From: Bacteroidales bacterium UBA2030
GTDB lineage: Bacteria > Bacteroidota > Bacteroidia > Bacteroidales > TTA-H9
DNA length: 11,378 bases
Direction of reading: 5' to 3'
Assembly (NCBI GenBank): GCA_002332755.1
Contig: DDBO01000038.1
Coordinates: forward strand, 1-11,378
Below are positions 1 through 6,332 of the stretch, one piece after another. Each line of letters starts with the position of its first letter. Within the stretch, counting starts at the first letter, position 1. A model generated the notes under the pieces. It ran no database searches. It saw nothing but the letters and a program-made list of their open reading frames with translations, and was not told the DNA's origin. Both the position numbers and the translations under genes were made by a program.

Positions 1-39
1 CCTCCGGAAAAAACGAAATTATTCGATTTTTAATTTAAT

Positions 40-68
40 TTTGGTATTATTTCAATCAACTTTATTTG
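40..68 (+). promoter_or_regulatory. possible weak Bacteroidota-type promoter of the secreted LamG protein gene
   Basis: A TTTG at 40-43 is followed after 17 bases by TTTATTTG at 61-68. This resembles the -33 TTTG / -7 TAnnTTTG pattern but has one mismatch in the -7 box, and the spacer is at the short end. The ATG at 124 would then follow an A-rich leader of roughly 50 bases. This is only a weak candidate. The rest of 1-123 is AT-rich and I see nothing else in it. Confidence 0.25.
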
Positions 69-123
69 ATAGCTACAAAATAAGCTCAATACAAAGAGAA
101 ATTCTAACCAAAACCCAACATTT

Positions 124-3100
124 ATGAGAAAGTTTATGACACTCTGGGTTGTATTGCTCACATTTGGCATGAGCTCAGCCCAGGTAAACCTTGTGGACGG
201 TTTGGTGGCATGGTATCCTCTCGATGGAAATGCTACCGACTTCAGTGGCAACGGCAACCATGGTGTCGTCAATGGCGCTACCCCTTCAGCAGACAGGTTT
301 GGTAATCCAAACAGCGCTATGAACTTTGCTGGAATTGCAAGCCCACAAACGATCTTCGTGCCTTCTTCCTCGAGTCTAAATTTTACAAATCAGGCATCTG
401 TTTCATTGTGGGTTTATATGAACAGTTACTATGGGATGAACAATACCGGTGCCCCTGTAACTCTTGGAACGCATGTATTATGGGCGAAAGAAGATGGTGG
501 TGGTTTTGTGGGGACTGTCTCCGGCCAAAATGACGGCAAATTCCTGGTACACACCAGTCCCAATGGCACAGGTAACCCCATTGAAGCGGAACAAACTGTG
601 CCTTGCAGTAGCATCGGAAAATGGGTGCATTTGGTATTTGTTTATTTCCCTTACGAAACCCGTATATACGCCAATGGGGTCCTGATCAAGAGAAATTATG
701 GGATTAACAGTTTTGCCAATTCTGCTAATAAAGGCCTGTGGTTTGGACGTTATAATGTGTTTTGGTACCCTTTAAACGGGAAACTTGATGAAATCAGGAT
801 ATACAATAGACCATTGACCGAGGATGAAATCCATGTATTGTACTCCGGAGTTAACCCACCAACAGTAGCCACTACATACTTATGCGGTCCGGGAAGTGCA
901 ACAATTACAGCCAGTGGAGCTACAACAGGCCAAGCTTATCGCTGGTACGAAAGCGATACCAGCTGTGCTTTTATTGCTACGGGCCCATCCTTCACAACAC
1001 CAATTCTCAATCAGTCTCACACCTATTATGTAACTATCGAGCAAAACGGATGGGAAAGTTACCGTGTGCCTGCTCCGGTAATAATAACAGTACAACCGGC
1101 AGATATAGGCCAAACATGGACATTACCGGCAAATTTGAATGCAGGCTTGGTTGCCTGGTATCCATTCGACGGTAATGCCAATGATGCCAGTGAAAATCAA
1201 AACAACGGAGTAGCTTACAACCTTTTAGGAGGCCCCAATCCTGCCGGCCAGGCCAACAAATCCATGTATTTCAATGGAACTAACTCTTGGGTTGAGGTTC
1301 CAAACTCTCCTTCCCTTATGTCACCTACCAATGGTTTGACCCTCACTGGATGGATAAATTCACAGATTAACATTGCCAATTTCTTGTGTAAGATTAACGG
1401 GCCTTCCATGAATCCCTTTCAATATCGCACAGGTCTTAATGCGAACCTTGATACTTATTATCTTGGAATTAATGGTCAGGATTATAATTCCGGGAGTTCA
1501 ATTCCCATTCCCCTCAATGAGTGGTTTCATTATGCTGTAACCTACAATGGGGATAGCATAAAATTTTACATCAATGGTGTATTAAGCAGTAAGGTTAAGC
1601 AGCCCGGAACGATCATACCCAACGACCAACGCCTTGAGATAGGGCGCGATGCCCATGGCTCCATAGAATGGGTAAAAGGTTGGCTCGATGAATTAAGAAT
1701 TTACAATCGAGCCCTTAGTGCAGAGGAGATCCAGAACCTTGCAGGCCAATATAAAATTCTGGATGTCAATCTTTTAACTCTTAATGTTTGCAATGGAAAC
1801 AGTGCACAGCTTCAGATTGTTAATTCTCAGCCTGGCATTCGTTACCGCTTGTTTATCGATGGAAATGCCACCAATCAAATGGTTTATGGAAACGGCCAAA
1901 CTCTCATAATATCCTCTCCCCCACTCAGCGAATCTGTAACCCTTACCCTTGAAGCCCTCGACCAAGCCACAGGATGCTCGCGGATACTCAATAATTCGTG
2001 GAACGTAAACGTGGTGACACCTCAGCCTGCAATTACACCCTCATTCACAGAAATTTGTAAAGGTGAATCAGTAACCTTAACAGCAACAGGAGGGGTATCT
2101 TACCTATGGAGCACAGGACAAACCACTGCCTCCATCACAGTCTCTCCGATAGTAAATACCACCTATACTGTGACCATAACTACTCAGGAAGGTTGCACAG
2201 GAACAGCCACAGCCCAGGTTATTGTTCATCCGTTGCCCATTACAGCCGCATGGAGCAATAGTCCTGTTTGTGAAAATCATGATCTCCAACTTTATGCTCT
2301 CGGAGGAGAAAATTACAATTGGACAGGCCCTAATGGTTTTTCCAGCAACTTGCAAAATCCTGTAATCCCCTCAATAACCTCGCTCAATTCAGGCTGGTAT
2401 TTCGTTACCGTTACAGACAATAACGGTTGTTCTTCACCAGATTCCACCTTTGTAAATGTATTTCTCTCATCATACAATACTATAAATCCCTATATATGTC
2501 AGGGACAAAGTTACACTTTACCAGGAGGTACAGTTGTCAATCAGACAGGTACTTATATCGATACTATTCCTGCTCATAATGGATGCGATAGTATTATTAC
2601 GATAAATCTTACAGTAAGACCCTTGCCCGAGATAACGGTTTACAGCAATTCACCGGTATGTGCCGGGGAAACCTTAACCATTGGAGCATCCGCCCAACAG
2701 TGTACTTTTTTGTGGCTGGGACCTAATGGATTTATCAGTAACCAACCCCAAATTTCCATACCAAATGCTCAGCCCAATAATGCTGGTTTATACCAGGTAG
2801 GAGCCACTGATCCGTGGGGTTGTATGAATTCGGCCACCCTTTTTGTTGAAGTGATCAAGATTGTTCCATCATATCAGGAAGTAGACCTATGTCAAGGGCA
2901 GAGTTATACGTTGCCTGGTGGCACTATTGTTTATACATCAGGTATATACTACGACACGCTTGTTTCGTTTCAGGGTTGCGATTCTGTGATTATCTCGCAG
3001 GTAACATTCCACGCTGCTCCGGTTCCCTCCATTTACAACCTCTCAACAGATTTCTGCGAGCATCAAACCTTGCACTTGCATGGTGAAGGAGGAACCAATT

Positions 3101-3906
3101 ACTTCTGGACTTTGCCCACAGGTGATACTGTTCATGGGCAGGACCTAATTATTGAAAATGCCAGTGTGGGTTATTTCGGCTGGTACCATCTGACTGTAAC
3201 TAATGATTTCAATTGCTCTGCAAGCACAATGCAGTTTGTGATGATACTTCCTGTTACCTTTACTCACAACCAGGCAGGATTATGCCCCGGTGATGTTTAT
3301 CAGCTGCCTTCAGGAGAATATATTTCGGCACCTGGCCTTTATATTGATACCTTACAAAGTCAGTGGGGGTGCGACAGTATCATTTTCAGCGAAATATACG
3401 CAAAGGAATTACCTGATTTAAGTTTAATCACCAATTCGCCTGTATGCCCGGGCACCATGGCCTATATTGAAGCATCCGGGGCCGACTTAATCATTTGGTC
3501 GGGACCTGGAGGATTCGTGTCGTATGAAAGCAAAATTGTATTACCCGAAGCCACGCCAGAAGATGCCGGTTGGTACTATGTTACCGGAATTGATACCCTT
3601 GGCTGCTTTGCCGTAGACAGCATATATCTGATGGTAAGCTGTGAGGGTACGTTAGAAATGCAGGGATTGCTTGCAAATGTACACCCCAACCCATTCAACA
3701 ATCAGTTAAAACTGCACTTGAAACCCGGCCTAATAGGCCAAACTAACATTCTTTTGTTCGATATTACCGGAAAAGAAATGTACTGGAATGTTGTTAACGA
3801 CACTCAGGAAATTGAATTAAATTTAGGATGGTTGAAACCAGGCACTTACATTCTCGAGGTTAGAAATGCCGGGTTTGTAAGTCGCATCAAAGTCATTAAA
3901 ATTTAG
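124..3906 (+). CDS. secreted LamG/Ig-like multidomain protein with T9SS C-terminal sorting domain
   Basis: A 1260-residue exported protein. Residues 1-19 form a signal peptide (basic MRK, hydrophobic core, likely cleavage after SSA before QVN), with no lipobox cysteine. Two LamG/concanavalin A-like domains follow at about 25-240 and 340-540. Each opens with GLVAWYP(L/F)DGNA and closes with LDE(I/L)RIYNR(P/A)L plus an acidic EEI/DEI tail, so they are an internal duplication. An Ig-like linker lies at 245-325 and another at 545-630. From about 636 to 1170 there are Cys-bounded Ig/PKD-like modules alternating with a CxGxxYxLPxG...GCDSI module. Residues 1183-1260 (HPNPFNN, LLFDITGKEM, LKPGTYILEV, final basic RIKVIKI) match the type A T9SS sorting domain. 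By family knowledge it would cross the outer membrane by T9SS and be anchored or released; glycan binding by the LamG domains is inferred. No catalytic domain is visible. MTLW at residue 5 is an alternative start. Confidence 0.93.
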   Translation: MRKFMTLWVVLLTFGMSSAQVNLVDGLVAWYPLDGNATDFSGNGNHGVVNGATPSADRFGNPNSAMNFAGIASPQTIFVPSSSSLNFTNQASVSLWVYMNSYYGMNNTGAPVTLGTHVLWAKEDGGGFVGTVSGQNDGKFLVHTSPNGTGNPIEAEQTVPCSSIGKWVHLVFVYFPYETRIYANGVLIKRNYGINSFANSANKGLWFGRYNVFWYPLNGKLDEIRIYNRPLTEDEIHVLYSGVNPPTVATTYLCGPGSATITASGATTGQAYRWYESDTSCAFIATGPSFTTPILNQSHTYYVTIEQNGWESYRVPAPVIITVQPADIGQTWTLPANLNAGLVAWYPFDGNANDASENQNNGVAYNLLGGPNPAGQANKSMYFNGTNSWVEVPNSPSLMSPTNGLTLTGWINSQINIANFLCKINGPSMNPFQYRTGLNANLDTYYLGINGQDYNSGSSIPIPLNEWFHYAVTYNGDSIKFYINGVLSSKVKQPGTIIPNDQRLEIGRDAHGSIEWVKGWLDELRIYNRALSAEEIQNLAGQYKILDVNLLTLNVCNGNSAQLQIVNSQPGIRYRLFIDGNATNQMVYGNGQTLIISSPPLSESVTLTLEALDQATGCSRILNNSWNVNVVTPQPAITPSFTEICKGESVTLTATGGVSYLWSTGQTTASITVSPIVNTTYTVTITTQEGCTGTATAQVIVHPLPITAAWSNSPVCENHDLQLYALGGENYNWTGPNGFSSNLQNPVIPSITSLNSGWYFVTVTDNNGCSSPDSTFVNVFLSSYNTINPYICQGQSYTLPGGTVVNQTGTYIDTIPAHNGCDSIITINLTVRPLPEITVYSNSPVCAGETLTIGASAQQCTFLWLGPNGFISNQPQISIPNAQPNNAGLYQVGATDPWGCMNSATLFVEVIKIVPSYQEVDLCQGQSYTLPGGTIVYTSGIYYDTLVSFQGCDSVIISQVTFHAAPVPSIYNLSTDFCEHQTLHLHGEGGTNYFWTLPTGDTVHGQDLIIENASVGYFGWYHLTVTNDFNCSASTMQFVMILPVTFTHNQAGLCPGDVYQLPSGEYISAPGLYIDTLQSQWGCDSIIFSEIYAKELPDLSLITNSPVCPGTMAYIEASGADLIIWSGPGGFVSYESKIVLPEATPEDAGWYYVTGIDTLGCFAVDSIYLMVSCEGTLEMQGLLANVHPNPFNNQLKLHLKPGLIGQTNILLFDITGKEMYWNVVNDTQEIELNLGWLKPGTYILEVRNAGFVSRIKVIKI
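2239..3633 (+). repeat. in-frame ~393-bp (131-residue) tandem repeat, three full units and one partial
   Basis: Within the secreted protein, residues 706-836, 837-967 and 968-1098 are three full units, and 1099-1170 is a fourth, partial unit that keeps only the Ig-like half. The first half of each unit is an Ig-like module bounded by Cys pairs (716/769, 846/900, 978/1031, 1108/1161). The second half carries CxGxxYxLPxG followed by GCDSI/V, with its first Cys at 792, 923 and 1054, a spacing of exactly 131 residues. The DNA copies are clearly diverged, so the duplication is old at nucleotide level. A related but shorter Ig-like module (Cys 645/691) precedes the array. Confidence 0.8.
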
Positions 3907-3930
3907 CATAGAAGCTTATTTTCAATAATT

Positions 3931-3966
3931 AAAAAAGCCACTGTTTTAATGGACGGTGGCTTTTTT
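3931..3966. terminator. bidirectional intrinsic terminator between the LamG gene and ftsY
   Basis: A 13-bp stem (3931-3943 with 3954-3966, AAAAAAGCCACTG against CGGTGGCTTTTTT, one G-T pair) encloses a 10-base loop. Flanking A and T tracts let it work on both strands. It sits 25 bases after the stop of the plus-strand secreted protein and about 24 bases past the stop of the convergent ftsY, exactly where a shared terminator is expected. Confidence 0.9.
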
Positions 3967-3989
3967 AAATTATACAAATACAGATGAAA

Positions 3990-4940
3990 TCATGCAAAGA
4001 GACTATCCACGAAGGATTTCCTGTCGAAAAGCTGTAATTGATCGATTTTTTCGCCCACTCCGATATACTTTACCGGAATTTTAAACTGATCCGAAATTCC
4101 AATTACCACCCCACCTTTAGCTGTTCCATCCAGCTTGGTAAGGGCCAGGGCATTCACCTCGGTGGCTGCAGTAAATTGCCGGGCTTGTTCAAATGCATTT
4201 TGCCCTGTGGAGGCATCGAGCACCAGCAGCACTTCGTGAGGAGCATCGGGAATAACCTTTTGCATTACTTTTCGAACCTTAGAAAGCTCATTCATCAGGT
4301 TTACTTTATTATGAAGACGACCGGCTGTATCGATAATTACCACATCATATCCATTAGCCACGGCCGATTTGCAGGTATCGAAGGCCACAGCGGCAGGGTC
4401 AGCACCCATGGTTTGGGCAATGACAGGCACACCAGCCCTTTCGCCCCAAATTTTCAACTGATCGATAGCTGCAGCTCTGAAGGTATCAGCTGCACCCAAA
4501 AGTACGGTTTTACCAGCCTGCTTGAAGCGGTATGCCAGCTTACCAATAGTAGTAGTTTTCCCAACTCCATTGACACCAACCACCATAATCACATAGGGAT
4601 ATTCCCGCTTCTCGAAATCAAAACCCTGAATTACTCCTGGGCGATTTTCTTCCAGCAAGTCAACGATCTCTTCCCTTAGAATTCGATTTAACTCTGAGGT
4701 GTTGATGTATTTATCGCGTGCCACCCTATGTTGAATACGTTCAATAATGCGAAGGGTGGTTTCTACTCCCACATCAGCATTGATAAGTATTTCTTCAAGA
4801 TTATCAAGAATTTCATCGTCAACCTGGGTTTTGCCGGCTATAGCCCGCGCAATTTTGGAGAACACCGACTCTCTTGTTTTCTCCAAACCTTTCTCGAGGT
4901 CTTCTTTTTCTTTTTTTCCCAAAAACGAAAACAATCCCAT
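3990..4940 (-). CDS. ftsY: signal recognition particle receptor FtsY
   Basis: A 316-residue SRP-type GTPase, the receptor that docks the SRP-ribosome complex at the inner membrane for co-translational insertion by SecYEG. A short basic/acidic N-terminus (GLFSFLGKKEKED) leads into the helical N domain (about 20-95). The NG GTPase domain follows: P-loop GVNGVGKTTT (122-131), DTFRAAA (152-158), DTAGR (204-208), TKLDGTAKGG (268-277) and the closing GVGEKIDQLQLFD. The long acidic A domain of enterobacterial FtsY is absent, as is usual in this phylum. Start ATG at 4938-4940 gives the standard MGLFSF opening. It lies 104 bases downstream of the DUF4295 gene with a terminator between them, so expression probably depends on read-through or on a weak local promoter. 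It ends the cluster at the shared terminator. Confidence 0.97.
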   Translation of the reverse strand: MGLFSFLGKKEKEDLEKGLEKTRESVFSKIARAIAGKTQVDDEILDNLEEILINADVGVETTLRIIERIQHRVARDKYINTSELNRILREEIVDLLEENRPGVIQGFDFEKREYPYVIMVVGVNGVGKTTTIGKLAYRFKQAGKTVLLGAADTFRAAAIDQLKIWGERAGVPVIAQTMGADPAAVAFDTCKSAVANGYDVVIIDTAGRLHNKVNLMNELSKVRKVMQKVIPDAPHEVLLVLDASTGQNAFEQARQFTAATEVNALALTKLDGTAKGGVVIGISDQFKIPVKYIGVGEKIDQLQLFDRKSFVDSLFA

Positions 4941-4973
4941 ACTAAATTTTTTTTGGCGAAAATAGACATAAAT

Positions 4974-5020
4974 AAAAAAACCGGAGGAGCCACTGCTATA
5001 TTTTCAGCAAGGCCCCCCGG
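4974..5020 (-). terminator. intrinsic terminator downstream of the rpmG-DUF4295 pair, upstream of ftsY
   Basis: On the minus strand a GC-rich hairpin (5020-4981) is followed at once by seven Ts (4980-4974). The outer arms CCGGGGGGCC and GGCTCCTCCGG pair with one bulge and one G-T pair, and an inner TGCT/AGCA stem closes the loop. It lies 25 bases after the DUF4295 stop and 34 bases before the ftsY ATG, so it should reduce transcription of ftsY relative to the ribosomal genes. Confidence 0.8.
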
Positions 5021-5044
5021 GACAGCCATGAAAACAAATTATCT

Positions 5045-5200
5045 TTACTTGTTTTGAGCGAGAAATTCTTTCACCTTGTCATTGGGTACCATGTCTTCGG
5101 TGAAAACATAAGCACCGGTTTTAGGTGACCTGACCATACGTATTACCTTGGCCCAGTCTTTTCCTCCAGTTTGCAGGGTAGCAACTACTTTCTTTGCCAT
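5045..5200 (-). CDS. DUF4295 family small ribosome-associated protein
   Basis: A 51-residue basic protein beginning MAKKVVATLQTGGKDWAKVI and ending EFLAQNK. It reads from ATG at 5198-5200 to TAA at 5045-5047 and is too short for most ORF cutoffs. The sequence and its place just downstream of rpmG identify DUF4295, a family found in Bacteroidota. From memory, structural work on a Flavobacterium ribosome assigned a phylum-specific large-subunit protein named bL38, and I believe this is that family; I cannot verify it here. The gene starts 10 bases after the rpmG stop, so the two are surely cotranscribed, and an intrinsic terminator follows. Confidence 0.9.
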   Translation of the reverse strand: MAKKVVATLQTGGKDWAKVIRMVRSPKTGAYVFTEDMVPNDKVKEFLAQNK

Positions 5201-5210
5201 ATTTTATGAA

Positions 5211-5399
5211 TTATTTAATTTCTTTATGAACGGTAACTCTTTTAAGATAAGGATTGTATTTCTTGAGTTCCAGACGACCAGGAGTGTTCTTTTTGTTTTT
5301 GGTGGTAATATACCTCGACATGCCCGGAACACCGCTTGTCTTTTGTTCGGTGCACTCCAGAATCACCTGTACACGTGCTTCTTTACTTTTCTTTGCCAT
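5211..5399 (-). CDS. rpmG: 50S ribosomal protein bL33
   Basis: A 62-residue, strongly basic protein (MAKKSKEARVQVILECTEQ, then SRYITTKNKKNTPGRLELKKYNP). These are hallmark bL33 segments, and the slightly extended length is normal for Bacteroidota. Only one cysteine (C16) is present, so this is the zinc-free form without CxxC pairs. It is the first gene of a two-gene unit with DUF4295 and has its own promoter just upstream. The usual partner rpmB (bL28) is not next to it; the neighbouring gene is an exonuclease instead. Confidence 0.97.
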   Translation of the reverse strand: MAKKSKEARVQVILECTEQKTSGVPGMSRYITTKNKKNTPGRLELKKYNPYLKRVTVHKEIK

Positions 5400-5427
5400 C
5401 GGTATGCACTTTTAATTTTTAAGGCTG

Positions 5428-5461
5428 CAAAATTATGACTTTTTTCCCGAAAAATACCAAA
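5428..5461 (-). promoter_or_regulatory. Bacteroidota-type promoter of rpmG
   Basis: On the minus strand TAATTTTG (5435-5428) fits the -7 consensus TAnnTTTG. TTTG at 5461-5458 lies 22 bases upstream, within the spacing range known for this phylum. Transcription would start near 5422, leaving a leader of roughly 20 bases. The -33 element directly abuts the stop codon of the upstream exonuclease gene. Since no terminator is seen after that gene, some read-through into rpmG is also possible. Confidence 0.6.
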
Positions 5462-6313
5462 TCATAAGTTATTTTTTTTGTTTCCCGGCTGATTCATATT
5501 GTTCAAACCTTTATTGAAACCCCTGAGTTTGATAGCAGTAATAATTTTCTTGGTATAAAGCGGAAATTCTGCTTTCATCATCCAATCGTAGTAAGAAGGC
5601 TCTTTTAAAAAAACCTCTTCTACAGGTTGTCCCTTGTATTTTCCAAAATTAAACACCTCACGACCTTTGTCGTCGTATACAATATGGCCTGCCAGATCGA
5701 CATTTTTGAGCATATACGAAACCTGGTGAAGGCTTGTCGTCGTGTTGTCGAAGGTAATGGTTGTTTTATTTTCTTTGTCCTCAACCTCAATACCCTGGTA
5801 TCTATCCACCTGTGCCAATAGAACCTCATAAGTAGCCAGGGCATCAGCTTCTGCACTATGCGCATTTTCAAGTTCAGCCCCGCAATAGAACTTATAAGCA
5901 GCCTTGAGGGTGCGAGGCTCCATTTTATGAAATATATTCTGCACATCAATCATTCTGCGACCTTTGATCTCAAAATCGATACCAGCCCGTAAAAATTCCT
6001 CTACCAAGAGCGGAAAATCGAATTTATTGCTGTTGAAGCCAGCAAGGTCGCAATCGCGGAGCATTTGGGCTATTTTATGACCTATTTCTGCAAAAGTGGG
6101 TGCATCTTTCACGTCTTCATCGGAAATACCGTGTATGGCTGTTGAAAAAGGCGGTATCGGAATGGTTGGGTTGATGCGTTGGGTGAAAACTTCACGCGAG
6201 CCATCAGGATAGACCTTAACAATACTGATTTCTACGATGCGATCATGGCCTACATTTACTCCGGTGGTTTCAAGATCTACAATGGCCAGAGGGCGGGTTA
6301 AACGAAGTGGCAT
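5462..6313 (-). CDS. DEDDh 3'-5' exonuclease with ExoX-like C-terminal domain
   Basis: A 283-residue protein of the DnaQ/RNase T exonuclease superfamily, which removes nucleotides from 3' ends using two metal ions. Exo I is IVDLETTG (D13, E15), Exo II is AGFNSNKFDFPLL (D99) and Exo III is AHSAEADALATY (H152, D157), so all five DEDDh residues are present. The C-terminal part (about 205-265: VYDDKGREVFNFGKYKGQP, then SYYDWMM) looks like the domain found after the nuclease in exodeoxyribonuclease X-type proteins. I chose the ATG at 6311-6313 (MPLRLTRPLAIVDLETTG). A longer reading from 6469 would overlap the upstream glycosyltransferase by over 130 bases and adds no recognisable sequence. It is third in the DUF5063-glycosyltransferase-exonuclease run, 19 bases after the glycosyltransferase. 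Repair or DNA proofreading is likely, but the substrate is not shown. Confidence 0.9.
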   Translation of the reverse strand: MPLRLTRPLAIVDLETTGVNVGHDRIVEISIVKVYPDGSREVFTQRINPTIPIPPFSTAIHGISDEDVKDAPTFAEIGHKIAQMLRDCDLAGFNSNKFDFPLLVEEFLRAGIDFEIKGRRMIDVQNIFHKMEPRTLKAAYKFYCGAELENAHSAEADALATYEVLLAQVDRYQGIEVEDKENKTTITFDNTTTSLHQVSYMLKNVDLAGHIVYDDKGREVFNFGKYKGQPVEEVFLKEPSYYDWMMKAEFPLYTKKIITAIKLRGFNKGLNNMNQPGNKKNNL

Positions 6314-6332
6314 AGGATATGCTTTTATTATG

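Noticed and set aside
1..15. CCTCCGG followed by A6 at the window edge, resembling an arm of the hairpin near 4981
   Set aside because: The partner arm, if any, lies outside the window, and the A-tract is on the wrong side for a terminator read on either strand.
2239..3633. Possible CRISPR or short-tandem DNA repeat
   Set aside because: The repeats are long, in-frame, diverged protein domain copies with no spacers.
4038..4679. A 213-codon open frame on the plus strand opposite ftsY
   Set aside because: It is a shadow of the highly conserved FtsY GTPase domain and has no recognisable family features.
5440..5454. TTTTTTCCCGAAAAA inverted repeat after the exonuclease gene
   Set aside because: The stem would be almost all A-T with a tiny loop and it lies in the spacer of the rpmG promoter, so I do not call it a terminator.
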